A program made the position numbers and the translations under genes. A stretch of DNA of 64,000 bases, taken from NCBI RefSeq assembly GCF_002080395.1, contig NZ_CP020478.1:694886-758885 (forward strand). Direction: 5' to 3'. Origin of the DNA: Campylobacter helveticus. GTDB taxonomy: Bacteria > Campylobacterota > Campylobacteria > Campylobacterales > Campylobacteraceae. Of this stretch, positions 16,093 through 25,772 are shown piece by piece (the stretch's first letter is position 1; every line of letters starts with the position of its first letter). The notes under the pieces were generated by a model. The model had not been told where the DNA came from. It did not search any database and was given only the letters and a program-made list of their open reading frames with translations.

Positions 16093-18012
16093 ATGCAAAT
16101 CCATCAATTTCAGCCTATTATTAGTTTTATTTGGAGTGTGGCAGATGATTTACTACGCGATGTGTATGTTAAGGGCAAATACCGCGATGTTATCCTGCCT
16201 ATGACGATTTTAAGGAGGCTAGATGCTATCCTAGAGCCGACAAAAGATAAAGTTTTAGAGACTTACAACGAAGACAAAGATATAGCAGATGAAGATACTC
16301 TAAAAGATTTACTATGCAATGCAAGTGAGACCACATTTTACAACCACTCAAATTTCACACTCAAAAAGCTCTTAAATGACCCCAAAAACATTAGAATCAA
16401 TTTTGAAAACTACCTTGAAGGCTTTAGTGAAAACATCAAAGACATTATCACAAAGTTTAAATTCAAAAATCAGCTTGATACACTTGATGAAGCAAAAATC
16501 CTTTATGGCGTTATAGAGAGATTCTGCTCTACAAAAATAAATCTCTCTATGCACGATGTTAAAGACGATAAAGGCGAAGTTATCCACAAAGGCTTAAGCA
16601 ACCTCGGTATGGGCTATGTCTTTGAAGAGCTTATAAGAAGATTTAATGAAGAGAATAATGAAGAAGCCGGCGAGCATTTTACACCCAGAGAGCTTATAGA
16701 TCTTATGACGCATTTAGTCTTTTTGCCTATAAAAGATAGAATCCAAAAAGGCACTTTTACTATCTATGATAATGCTTGTGGAAGCGGCGGTATGCTTACA
16801 GAATCTAAAGACTTTATCACAGATGAAAAAGGGCTTATCCAATCTAAAGCTACAATTTATCTCTACGGGCAGGAGATAAACCCAGAAACCTACGCCATTT
16901 GTAAAGCCGATATGCTAATAAAGGGCGAAAATCCCGACAATATCAAATACGGCTCAACCCTAAGCGAAGATAAGCTAAGCGGCGAAAAATTTGACTTTAT
17001 GCTGACAAATCCCCCTTATGGCAAATCGTGGGAAAAAGACCAAAAAGAATTAGATGTCAGCAAAAAGGGCGGAATCACCACTTGCAATGACCCAAGATTT
17101 CAGGTAGGCATTACAAGTAAAAGCGATGGGCAGATGATGTTTTTACTTAACCAACTAAGCAAGATGAAAAAGCCAAGCGAGAATAATGGCGTAGGCTCTC
17201 GCATAGCCTCCGTGCATAATGGTAGCTCACTTTTTAATAGCGATAGCGGTATGGTAGCTATCCGCAGATACATCATAGAAAACGACCTCCTAGAAGCCAT
17301 CATCGCCCTGCCTACAAATATGTTTTACAACACAGGCATTCCCACTTTTATATGGATTCTAACTAACAACAAAATAGAATCTAAAAAAGGCAAAGTCCAG
17401 CTTATAAACGCCACAAAAGAGACATATTACACAAAGATGAAAAAGTCCTTAGGGCAAAAGCAAAATAATATGACAAAAGAGCATATTGACAAGATTACAA
17501 ATCTTTTCTTAGCAAATAAAGAAAATGATGACTGCAAGATTTTTGATAACACCGAGTTTGGCTATACTAAAATCACTATTGAGAGACCAAAAAGCATAGA
17601 ATTTTTAGTCAATGATGAAAAGTTTCAAGATCTAAAAGACAAAGATAAGATTCTAGCAAAACTACAAGAGCTAGATTCTAATCCGCAAGATTTCACAAGT
17701 AGAGCAGACTTTATAAAATTCCTTGATGTCAAACTCAAAAAAGCAGAGGAAAATTTACTCATAGATTCTAACACCACAAACAACACAGAGAAAATCCCCC
17801 TCACACAAGATATACAAAGCTACTATGAAAACGAAGTAAAGCCCTATGTGCCAAACTCGTGGATAGCGTGGGATACTCTAAACATAGGCTATGAGATTTT
17901 GTTTAACAAATATTTCTACACCTACACAGCCCCACGAAGCCTAGAATCTATCAATAAAGATTTACAAGACTTAGAGCAAGAAACGCAGGATTTATTAAGG
18001 GAGATTCTATAA
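16093..18012 (+). CDS. hsdM: type I restriction-modification methyltransferase subunit
   Basis: 639 residues. It has an N-terminal HsdM helical domain (VKGKYRDVILPMTILRRLDA), the entry to the methylase fold GEHFTPRELIDLM near 194-206, the S-adenosylmethionine motif DNACGSGGML at 227-236 and the catalytic NPPYG at 306-310 (N6-adenine class). The C-terminus is a coiled coil expected to contact HsdS. It would methylate the recognition site as M2S and form the nuclease R2M2S. It overlaps hsdS by one base (TAATG). Word use (frequent AGAATC/GATTCT) differs from the core genes, suggesting acquisition. Confidence 0.95.
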   Translation: MQIHQFQPIISFIWSVADDLLRDVYVKGKYRDVILPMTILRRLDAILEPTKDKVLETYNEDKDIADEDTLKDLLCNASETTFYNHSNFTLKKLLNDPKNIRINFENYLEGFSENIKDIITKFKFKNQLDTLDEAKILYGVIERFCSTKINLSMHDVKDDKGEVIHKGLSNLGMGYVFEELIRRFNEENNEEAGEHFTPRELIDLMTHLVFLPIKDRIQKGTFTIYDNACGSGGMLTESKDFITDEKGLIQSKATIYLYGQEINPETYAICKADMLIKGENPDNIKYGSTLSEDKLSGEKFDFMLTNPPYGKSWEKDQKELDVSKKGGITTCNDPRFQVGITSKSDGQMMFLLNQLSKMKKPSENNGVGSRIASVHNGSSLFNSDSGMVAIRRYIIENDLLEAIIALPTNMFYNTGIPTFIWILTNNKIESKKGKVQLINATKETYYTKMKKSLGQKQNNMTKEHIDKITNLFLANKENDDCKIFDNTEFGYTKITIERPKSIEFLVNDEKFQDLKDKDKILAKLQELDSNPQDFTSRADFIKFLDVKLKKAEENLLIDSNTTNNTEKIPLTQDIQSYYENEVKPYVPNSWIAWDTLNIGYEILFNKYFYTYTAPRSLESINKDLQDLEQETQDLLREIL

Positions 18013-19304
18013 TGCGTGTTTATAAACCTAGCGGTATAGAATGGCTTGGGGAGATTCCACAACATTGGGAAAATGTCTCAATTCGCTCTTGCTTTACAGA
18101 ATCTAATCAAAGGTGCAATACCGATTCTTATCCCTTATTGTCTGTAACAATAGCAAATGGCATTATTTACCAAGATAATATTGAAAACAAAAAAGATATA
18201 TCAAACGATGATAAGTCAAATTATAAAATTGTCCCCCTAAATGCAGTTGCTTATAATAAAATGAGAATGTGGCAAGGAGCAGTTGGAGTAAATACACTTA
18301 CAACAGGCATAGTAAGCCCCGCTTACATTGTAGCAATTCCAAATGAAAAAATACTGCCAAATTTTGTATCTTACTTGTTTAAATCAAAAATTATGATAGG
18401 CGAATTTGATAAAAACTCTTATGGGCTTTGCTTGGATATGAATAATTTAAGATATGATGATTTTAGAAACATTAAAATCCCCTTGCCGCCACTACAAGAG
18501 CAAAAAGAGATTGCGGAATTTTTAGATAAAAAATGTGAAAAAATTCAAAATTACATCAACAAAAAGCAAAAGCTCATCACACTTTTACAAGAGAAAAAAC
18601 AAGCCCTAATTAACGAAGCCGTTACAAAAGGACTTAATCCAAGTATAGAATCTAAAAATAGCGGTATAGAATATCTCGGGCTTATTCCACACCACTGGGA
18701 AGTAAGGCGTGTCGCAACGCTTGGAAAATTTTTTAAGGGGAGTAATATTTCAAAAAATGATTTGCAAGATAGTGGCGTTTGCGTTGTTTTATATGGCGAT
18801 ATATACACAAAATATGAGATAAAAACAAAACAATTTCAATCAAAAATAGCGGAAAATTTTGCTAAGGATAAAACGCAAATCTTGTGTGGTGATTTGTTAT
18901 TTTCTGGTTCTGGCGAAACAAAAGAGGATATAGGAAAATGTATTTGTTATTTGGGTAACGAAAAAGCGTATGTTGGTGGCGATGTAATTGTATTAAGGCA
19001 AATGGGGCAAGATAGCTTGTTTTTATCCTATGTTTTAAATAGTGATTACATAAAATATCAAAAAGCAGTAATAAGTAAAGGTGAAATTATAATTCACATT
19101 TATGCTTCAAATTTAAGAGATTTAAAAATCCCCTTGCCCCCACTACAAGAGCAAAAAGAAATTGCGGCATTTTTAGATAAAAAATGTGAAAAAATCAATT
19201 CAGCCATAGAGAAAACAAAAAAGCAAATAGAACTTGTGAAGGAATACAAAAACACACTCATAAACGAAGCCGTTTGTGGTAGGATAAATTTAGAAAGGAA
19301 GTAA
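18012..19304 (+). CDS. hsdS: type I restriction specificity subunit
   Basis: 430 residues built as two tandem half-subunits. Each half starts with a similar segment (SGIEWLGEIPQHWE; SGIEYLGLIPHHWE), runs through a variable target-recognition domain, and ends with a conserved helix (IPLPPLQEQKEIAEFLDKKC; the second copy has AAFL). The first recognition domain spans about residues 15-155, the second about 230-370. Together they set a bipartite DNA site. The 75-base DNA repeats encoding the conserved helices permit domain exchange with other hsdS genes. Confidence 0.93.
   Translation: MRVYKPSGIEWLGEIPQHWENVSIRSCFTESNQRCNTDSYPLLSVTIANGIIYQDNIENKKDISNDDKSNYKIVPLNAVAYNKMRMWQGAVGVNTLTTGIVSPAYIVAIPNEKILPNFVSYLFKSKIMIGEFDKNSYGLCLDMNNLRYDDFRNIKIPLPPLQEQKEIAEFLDKKCEKIQNYINKKQKLITLLQEKKQALINEAVTKGLNPSIESKNSGIEYLGLIPHHWEVRRVATLGKFFKGSNISKNDLQDSGVCVVLYGDIYTKYEIKTKQFQSKIAENFAKDKTQILCGDLLFSGSGETKEDIGKCICYLGNEKAYVGGDVIVLRQMGQDSLFLSYVLNSDYIKYQKAVISKGEIIIHIYASNLRDLKIPLPPLQEQKEIAAFLDKKCEKINSAIEKTKKQIELVKEYKNTLINEAVCGRINLERK
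18474..18548 (+). repeat. hsdS internal repeat, copy 1
   Basis: About 75 bases encoding KIPLPPLQEQKEIAEFLDKK, nearly the same as 19125-19199 at an offset of 651 bases, with a handful of mismatches. These are the conserved regions through which type I specificity genes commonly recombine. Confidence 0.75.
19125..19199 (+). repeat. hsdS internal repeat, copy 2
   Basis: Second copy of the 18474-18548 segment, at the end of the second half of hsdS. Confidence 0.75.
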
Positions 19305-19305
19305 A

Positions 19306-22248
19306 ATGAGAAATTACACAGAAAAAGACTTAGAAAGCTTGATAGAAGCACATTTGCTAAATAATGGCTATATCAAAAGAGAAAGCAAAGATTATGATAA
19401 AAGCTTATGTATGGATAAAGAGCTATTTGAACGCTTTTTGCAATCAACTCAAGCAAAAGCCCTGCAAGAATTAGAAAAAAGAAATATAAAAGAGCAAGAG
19501 TTGCTAAAAAGAGTGGCTTCACAAATACAAAATAAAGGAATCTTAAAAGCCCTGCAAGCTCATATAGAAATAATGGGCGTTAAACTCTTTCTAGCCTACC
19601 CTAAGCCAAATTCAAATGCCAATCCACAAGCCCTAGAAAATTATGAGAAAAATATCTTTTCTATCACGCGTCAGCTTTATTATAGTGAGAGAAATACCAA
19701 CTCTTTAGATATGGTGATTTTCTTAAATGGACTACCCCTTATCACTATGGAGCTTAAGAACCCTTTCACAGGTCAAAATGTCTATAATGCCATAGAACAA
19801 TACAAAAAAGATAGAGACCCTAGAGAGAGTATATTTAAGCAAAGTGTGGTGCATTTTGCCCTAGATAGTGATTTAATTTATATGAGCACAAAGCTAGAGG
19901 GAGTGGGGACGAGATTCTTACCCTTTAACCGTGGGCTAAATAATGGCAGTGGGGCGATAGGGTGTGAATGTGGTGGAGGCAATCCAGCGGTAAAAGATAA
20001 GATGAAAACGAGCTATTTTTGGGAAGAGCTTTTGCAAAAAGATAATGTGCTGAATCTGCTTTTTAACTTCGCACAAATTGTGAAAAAAGATAAGGCGGAA
20101 TTTGTGATATTCCCTAGATTTCATCAATTTGATGTCGTCCGTAAGCTTTTAAAAGATGTAAAAGAAAAGGGCGTGGGACAAAGGTATCTCATACAACATA
20201 GTGCAGGAAGTGGGAAAAGCAACTCAATAGCGTGGCTAGCCCATAATCTAGTAAGCTTACATAGAAAGCAAAATGATGAAGAAAAACCTGTCTTTGATAG
20301 CATTCTAGTCGTAACGGATAGAAAAGTGCTAGATAGACAAATACAAGAAAATGTCAAGTCTTTCACACAAGATAAAAACCTTGTAGAATCTATCACAGAT
20401 GGAAGCAGACAGCTAAAAGCCGCCATAGAAGAGGGTAAAAAAATCATCGTTACAACCATACAAAAATTCCCCTATATCGCTGATGAAATCACGCATTTAC
20501 AAGATAAAAGCTTTGCTATTATCATCGATGAAGCACATTCAAGCCAAAGTGGCAAAAACGCAGAAGAAATGGGAAAAGCCATAAGCAATAAAGATGATAA
20601 AGAAACGAGCGAAATGGACTTAGAAGAAGAGCTGATAAAAATCATCAAAAATAAGAAATTTCAAAAAAATGCAAGTTATTTTGCTTTCACTGCTACGCCT
20701 AAGCCAAAAACGCTAGAAATGTTTGGAAGTGCTTGTGAGATAAATGGGGAGAAAAAATTTATCCCCTTTCATCTTTACTCTATGAAACAAGCCATAGAAG
20801 AGGGCTTTATCCTTGATGTGTTAAAGGGCTATATCACTTATGCAAGTTATTATAAAATCGTATCTAAAAATGATAATAGGGAATACGATAAGAAAAAGGC
20901 AAATGCAAAATTAAGAGCTTATGTAACAAATCATATCGCAACGATTGAGAGAAAAGCAACAATAATGATAGAGCATTTTTTTCAAAATATTTATAAAAAA
21001 ATCGGTGGCAAGGCAAAGGCAATGGTCGTTACAAGCTCTAGGGAAAATGCGGTTAAATATTATCTTTTCTTTAGGGAGTATTTGCAAGAGAATTACCCAG
21101 AGTATCAAGCCTTAGTGGCATTTTCAGGGGATAAGGAAATAGATGGGAGGAGTTATAGCGAAGCGGGGCTTAATGGCTTTAGTGAAGCTATGCTAAAAGA
21201 TGAATTTAAAAAGGATAAGTATCGCTTTTTAATTGTCGCAGAGAAGTATCAAACAGGCTTTGATGAGCCGCTTTTACATACAATGTATGTGGATAAAGCC
21301 TTAGAGGGCATAAGTGCGGTGCAAACACTCTCACGCCTGAATAGAATCTGCAAAAATAAAGAGGATACTTGTGTGCTAGACTTTGCAAACACGCACGAGG
21401 AGATTGGCAAATCTTTTAGCACTTTTTATGGGCAAACTTATCTTAAAGAGCCAAGCGATATTGAAAAGATTTTCACACTTAAAAGCAATCTTTTTGAGTA
21501 TGGAATTTATACGCAATATGAGCTAGATGACTTTGCAAAAGCTATTTTAGAAAGGCAAAGCGAGGATAAAATCCACTCTAAACTTGATAATATGATAAAA
21601 GAATATAACGCAAAAAGCGATGATAAAAAGACAGAGTTTTACACAAAGGCAAAGGCGTATTTGAGAGAATATTCCTTTCTCGCACAGATTCTTCCCTTTA
21701 ATGATATAGAACTTGAAAAGCTATATATCTTGCTAAAAATGCTTATCACAAAGATAGCCCCACCACGCACAGAGGACTTAGTAAAGGGGATATTAAATAA
21801 TGTAGATTTAAATAGCATACGCATAATACTTGAGAGCAAAAAGGATATAGAGCTAGAGGAGGATAAAGGCGGGGTTAAACCATCAAGTGCTGATGGCTCT
21901 AGCAAGAAAGAAGTAGAGCTTGAACGCTTATTAAACATCGTTAGGGAATTTAACACTAAATTTGGTAGCGTGGATTTTGGGACAAATGAAAAGATAGCAA
22001 AAGAACTTATGGATTTAAAAGATGATATTGCAAAGGAGCAGACTTTTAGGGATTCTCTAGGCGATGAGCAAAATGCACGCAGGTTATTTGCGGATATTTT
22101 TAAAAATCAATATTTACAATTTTTTAAGAGAAACAAGGATTTTTTTACACAGCTTGATAATAAAGAAGAATTTAAAGAAAGAGTTTCTAATGTGATATAT
22201 GAGATGATTGATGAGGGTTATCAATATAATGCTTTTAAAAGTTTTTAA
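19306..22248 (+). CDS. hsdR: type I restriction endonuclease subunit
   Basis: 980 residues, a normal HsdR length. The nuclease site appears as SLDMVIFLNGLPLITMELK (Asp135, Glu149, Lys151). The helicase motor follows: Walker A QHSAGSGKSNS near 297-307, the Walker B/DEAD-like box DEAHSSQSGK, motif III TATPKPKTL, then AEKYQTGFDEPLL and LSRLNRICKNKEDTCVLDF in the second RecA lobe. The C-terminal helical part binds the HsdM/HsdS core. It starts two bases after hsdS stops, so the three genes form one operon. No frameshift is seen; the system looks intact. Confidence 0.95.
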   Translation: MRNYTEKDLESLIEAHLLNNGYIKRESKDYDKSLCMDKELFERFLQSTQAKALQELEKRNIKEQELLKRVASQIQNKGILKALQAHIEIMGVKLFLAYPKPNSNANPQALENYEKNIFSITRQLYYSERNTNSLDMVIFLNGLPLITMELKNPFTGQNVYNAIEQYKKDRDPRESIFKQSVVHFALDSDLIYMSTKLEGVGTRFLPFNRGLNNGSGAIGCECGGGNPAVKDKMKTSYFWEELLQKDNVLNLLFNFAQIVKKDKAEFVIFPRFHQFDVVRKLLKDVKEKGVGQRYLIQHSAGSGKSNSIAWLAHNLVSLHRKQNDEEKPVFDSILVVTDRKVLDRQIQENVKSFTQDKNLVESITDGSRQLKAAIEEGKKIIVTTIQKFPYIADEITHLQDKSFAIIIDEAHSSQSGKNAEEMGKAISNKDDKETSEMDLEEELIKIIKNKKFQKNASYFAFTATPKPKTLEMFGSACEINGEKKFIPFHLYSMKQAIEEGFILDVLKGYITYASYYKIVSKNDNREYDKKKANAKLRAYVTNHIATIERKATIMIEHFFQNIYKKIGGKAKAMVVTSSRENAVKYYLFFREYLQENYPEYQALVAFSGDKEIDGRSYSEAGLNGFSEAMLKDEFKKDKYRFLIVAEKYQTGFDEPLLHTMYVDKALEGISAVQTLSRLNRICKNKEDTCVLDFANTHEEIGKSFSTFYGQTYLKEPSDIEKIFTLKSNLFEYGIYTQYELDDFAKAILERQSEDKIHSKLDNMIKEYNAKSDDKKTEFYTKAKAYLREYSFLAQILPFNDIELEKLYILLKMLITKIAPPRTEDLVKGILNNVDLNSIRIILESKKDIELEEDKGGVKPSSADGSSKKEVELERLLNIVREFNTKFGSVDFGTNEKIAKELMDLKDDIAKEQTFRDSLGDEQNARRLFADIFKNQYLQFFKRNKDFFTQLDNKEEFKERVSNVIYEMIDEGYQYNAFKSF

Positions 22249-22343
22249 AAATTTAAACCGCCTTATAAATTACAATTTTAAATTTTTCTTAATCAAGTAT
22301 TCAACATAAGCTGTTAGAATTCTCCCTTTTATAAAGAGGGTTT

Positions 22344-23636
22344 ATGATGCGTAAAATTCATTTTATAGGTATAGGCGGCATAGGAATTTCTGCTTTGGCT
22401 AGATTTTTAAAAGAAAAGGGCTATGAGATTAGCGGGAGCGATTTAAAGCCTAGTAAAATCACAAAAGAGCTTGAAAGCGAGGGTGTGAGAGTATTTATCC
22501 CGCATAGTGAAGAAAATGTGTGTGGTAAGGATTTAGTTATTTATTCTGCGGCGATTAAGGAGGAAAATAAAGAATTTAAACACGCAAAAAAATTAGGAAT
22601 CAAATGTCTTTCGAGAAAAGAGGCGTTGCCTTTGATTTTGCAAGATAAAAAGGTTTTTGCTGTGGCTGGAGCACACGGCAAAAGCACGACTTCTAGTATT
22701 TTGGCTTCATTGCTAAATGATACGAGTGTGATTATCGGGGCGGTGCTTAAGGAATTTGGTTCAAATATGATTTATAAAGAAAGCGAAAGACTTGTTTTTG
22801 AAGCTGATGAAAGCGATAGTTCTTTTTTAAATTCTAATCCTTACTTAGCCATAGTTACAAATGCAGAAGCTGAGCATTTGGAGCATTATAATAATGAGCT
22901 TTCGAAACTTCATAAAGCTTATACGAACTTTTTAGATGGAGCAAAAATTAGAGTCATTAACGCTGAAGATGAATTTTTGAAAAATTATAAAGGCGAAGCG
23001 TTAAGGCTTTATCCTAGCGTGGATATTAGAAATATTTCTATGCAAATTGAAGATTATAAGCCACTTACGCGTTTTGAATTTAAAGATTTGGGGCAATTTA
23101 GTGTTTTTGGTATGGGTTATCATTTGGCTATTGATGCGGCTTTGGCGATAATGGCAGCTTTGGAATTTGAGAGTTTGGAGCAAGTGCGTTTAAGGCTTAG
23201 AAATTATCAAGGTATCAAAAAGCGTTTTGATATTTTATATGCAGATAAAGATTTGGCGATTATTGATGATTATGGGCATCATCCAACGGAGATTAAGGCA
23301 ACTTTAAAGGCGGCGAAAGAATATGCAAAATTGGCGGGTTACTCTAAACTTACGGCTATTTTTGAGCCTCATCGTTATACGCGTTTGGCGGCAAATTTGG
23401 AAGCTTTTAAAGAGGCTTTTGAGGGTGTTGATACTCTTGTTATTTTGCCTGTGTATGCGGCTGGAGAAGATGAGATTAAGCTTGATTTAAGGACACATTT
23501 TCCTAAGGCTTTGTTTATAGATGATATTAAAAGAGAGGGTAAATTTTTAGTGGCAAATAAAGGAGAACTTTTTGACGAGGGGCTTATTATAGGCTTTGGT
23601 GCGGGAGATATTAGTGTAAAATTGAGAGCTAATTAG
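22344..23636 (+). CDS. murC: UDP-N-acetylmuramate--L-alanine ligase
   Basis: 430 residues. MurC adds the first amino acid of the peptidoglycan stem in the cytoplasm, using ATP. Visible are the N-terminal dinucleotide-like fold HFIGIGGIGISALARFLKEK, the ATP loop GAHGKSTTSS near 111-120, FEADESDSSF, the Mur ligase NAEAEHLEHY and the C-terminal DDYGHHPTEIKATL, all standard for MurC. Two ATGs (22344 and 22347) are possible. It converges with aroE, the stops overlapping by a few bases. In C. jejuni murC lies elsewhere, so its position beside aroE marks a rearrangement. Confidence 0.95.
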   Translation: MMRKIHFIGIGGIGISALARFLKEKGYEISGSDLKPSKITKELESEGVRVFIPHSEENVCGKDLVIYSAAIKEENKEFKHAKKLGIKCLSRKEALPLILQDKKVFAVAGAHGKSTTSSILASLLNDTSVIIGAVLKEFGSNMIYKESERLVFEADESDSSFLNSNPYLAIVTNAEAEHLEHYNNELSKLHKAYTNFLDGAKIRVINAEDEFLKNYKGEALRLYPSVDIRNISMQIEDYKPLTRFEFKDLGQFSVFGMGYHLAIDAALAIMAALEFESLEQVRLRLRNYQGIKKRFDILYADKDLAIIDDYGHHPTEIKATLKAAKEYAKLAGYSKLTAIFEPHRYTRLAANLEAFKEAFEGVDTLVILPVYAAGEDEIKLDLRTHFPKALFIDDIKREGKFLVANKGELFDEGLIIGFGAGDISVKLRAN

Positions 23637-24415
23637 CTTAAATTTAGAGCCTCTAACATTGCTTTTTGAATTTGCTTTTGTTTATTTTCTAGTTCAAAAA
23701 AAAGTTCAAAGGCAAAAACGCCCTGCCACAAAAGCATAGAAAGTCCATCTTTGTATTTTATATTGTTTTCTTCACAAAATTTAATAAAGGGCGTTTTTTT
23801 ACCATAAATGACCTCAAAGGCATATTTTGTTTTAATTTTTTTTAACAAATCTACATTGCAGGGTAAATTATCATCATTTAAACCAGCTGAGGTGCTATTA
23901 ATAATAATATCAAACTCAAAATCTTTTAAATCTTCATAAAGTGTGCATTTAAAGTCTTTAAAATGGGAGAAATTCCTTTCGCTTCTATTGGCGATAGTGC
24001 AGTGGATATTTCTTTGTTTTAGCGCATATGCGATAGCCCTAGTTGTGCCTCCAGCACCAAGAATTAAGGCTTTTTTGATATTTTTAAATTCTTCTATAGC
24101 TTTTAAAAAACCGGGGGCGTCCGTATTGTAAGCGTGGATTTTGTGATTTTTTAAGATAAGAGTATTGGCTGAACCGATTTGAAGTGTTAATTCATCTTTA
24201 AAATCCGCTATTTTAACAGCCTCTTCTTTGAAAGGCAGAGTGATGTTTGCACCATTTAGTTTAAGCTTAAATAAACTTTCTTTTAATTTATCTTTGTCTT
24301 TAAGATGAAAGCGGGAGTAAATGCCATTAAGTCCTAGGTGCTTAATGGCATTGTTGTGAATTCTAGGAGATTTAGAATGAGAAATCGGGTCTCCTATGAC
24401 ACAAAAAAATTTCAT
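23633..24415 (-). CDS. aroE: shikimate dehydrogenase
   Basis: 260 residues. AroE reduces 3-dehydroshikimate to shikimate with NADPH in aromatic amino acid synthesis. The N-terminus has the substrate-binding GDPISHSKSPRIHN. NITLPFKEE carries the catalytic Lys and NTDAPGF the catalytic Asp. The NADP loop is LILGAGGTTRAIAYAL, followed by ANRSERN, which binds the NADP phosphate. It overlaps the SPOR protein gene by 4 bases and is the last gene of the leftward gatC operon. Confidence 0.95.
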   Translation of the reverse strand: MKFFCVIGDPISHSKSPRIHNNAIKHLGLNGIYSRFHLKDKDKLKESLFKLKLNGANITLPFKEEAVKIADFKDELTLQIGSANTLILKNHKIHAYNTDAPGFLKAIEEFKNIKKALILGAGGTTRAIAYALKQRNIHCTIANRSERNFSHFKDFKCTLYEDLKDFEFDIIINSTSAGLNDDNLPCNVDLLKKIKTKYAFEVIYGKKTPFIKFCEENNIKYKDGLSMLLWQGVFAFELFFELENKQKQIQKAMLEALNLS

Positions 24416-25215
24416 TTTAGCGTGAAAGAAAAGGCATCTTTTGCTATTTCTTGGCGAATTTTTGCAAGCTCATTTGCAATTTTATCTTTCTCAAAAGGAC
24501 CGATTAAAACCTTAGTGATTTCCTTACCATTAACCGTCGTTTTAAAGAGTTTATAATCATATCCTTTAGCTTTCACATTGGCAAGTTCTTTAGATTTTTG
24601 GTCCAGATTGCTAACAGAAAAGATTTGCACATACATACCCATAGCAAGTCCGCTTGAGTGCGTTGGGACGGCTTCTACATTTTTAAACAAATCTTTAGGA
24701 TTTGTTTCTTTCTTAGGGCTTTCTTTTACGACATTTGACTTTGTAGGTTCCGCTTTTGGTTTGACAACTTCTTGCTTTGGTTTATTGGTTTCTTGTTTGG
24801 AAGGTGGTGGAGGCGTTTGCTCTACTACAGGTTCTTGTGTCTGTGGTGGGAGAGGTGTTTGTGTTTCTGTATTTACGATAGGTTCTGTTTGGGTTTGAGA
24901 GCTTTCATTATTTTCTTCATTTTGAAGTTGTTTTCTTAAAAGGTCAAACTGGTCTTCTGGATTATTATTTTCCGTAATAGGCATATTTTCAAAGCCATTA
25001 TTATCTTGCTCTCTCGGCGTTTCTGTTGCCACAGGCTCACTTGGCGGAGTTAGTTGCTCTGTATTTTCATCGCTGTTGATGAGTTTCATAACTATCATTA
25101 CCACTAAAAAGAGTATCACAAGGGCAATGACTCTAAGAAGAATTTTTTTAATCTTCTCGTTTTTGTTGCTTTTTTCTAAGATGATGTCATCAAATTCGTT
25201 TTTATTGTTTTCCAT
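24412..25215 (-). CDS. SPOR-domain inner-membrane protein (Cj0404-like)
   Basis: 267 residues: a short cytoplasmic acidic head, one membrane segment around residues 25-45 (ILLRVIALVILFLVVMIVMK), a long Pro/Gln/Glu-rich periplasmic linker (PPPPSKQETNKPKQEVVKPK) and a C-terminal SPOR-type domain from about residue 190 (GMYVQIFSVSN to LIGPFEKDKIANEL). SPOR domains bind denuded glycan strands at the septum, so a division or wall role is likely. Its position in front of aroE matches C. jejuni Cj0404-Cj0405. Confidence 0.85.
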   Translation of the reverse strand: MENNKNEFDDIILEKSNKNEKIKKILLRVIALVILFLVVMIVMKLINSDENTEQLTPPSEPVATETPREQDNNGFENMPITENNNPEDQFDLLRKQLQNEENNESSQTQTEPIVNTETQTPLPPQTQEPVVEQTPPPPSKQETNKPKQEVVKPKAEPTKSNVVKESPKKETNPKDLFKNVEAVPTHSSGLAMGMYVQIFSVSNLDQKSKELANVKAKGYDYKLFKTTVNGKEITKVLIGPFEKDKIANELAKIRQEIAKDAFSFTLK

Positions 25216-25226
25216 AATTTTCCTTT

Positions 25227-25772
25227 TTACATATGTTTAGACCACGAGCTACCGCGTTCTTTTTGATAAACCTCGTAAGGCACCACTAAAATGTTAAAAT
25301 CCCTTGGCATATCCATACTTGGAAAAACTTTCCATTCCACAGGCATTTTACTAGCAAACATCATAGAAAGTTTAGAAGCTAGAGAATATCCTTCATTCAA
25401 AGCCGTATGTCCTTTATGGATATAAAGATGTAGATGTCCGGGAGTTTTGGTTTTATAGGCTGTAAAGTTAATGAAGCCCTCCTCACGCAAGATGAGTTGC
25501 GCTCTATGCCAAAATCTTTCGGCGTTAAAGCCATTATAATCAAAGACGATATTTTCGACCTTATTATCTTTCGTGATAAGGTCGTGAGCTACTACAATTT
25601 TTTTACTAGCGTGTTCTCTTAAAACATTTGCATTTAAAGGTGCATCAACTCTTTCAAATTTATTGAAGAAATATCTACCTCTATGCTCACATTTGCTTAC
25701 TATCCTATCTCGTTTAATATAATAATGGTCGCTTATCATCTTTATAAGCGACATATCCATAGTAGAAATCAA
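25227..25772 (-). CDS. DUF1882 protein (Cj0403-like)
   Basis: 181 residues, soluble, conserved in Campylobacter and relatives next to glyA. It contains [20 protein letters not shown] at the start and HLHYLYIHKG-type sequence in the middle ([20 protein letters not shown]). Function is not known. The ATG overlaps the glyA stop as ATGA-type coupling. Confidence 0.8.
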   Translation of the reverse strand: MISTMDMSLIKMISDHYYIKRDRIVSKCEHRGRYFFNKFERVDAPLNANVLREHASKKIVVAHDLITKDNKVENIVFDYNGFNAERFWHRAQLILREEGFINFTAYKTKTPGHLHLYIHKGHTALNEGYSLASKLSMMFASKMPVEWKVFPSMDMPRDFNILVVPYEVYQKERGSSWSKHM

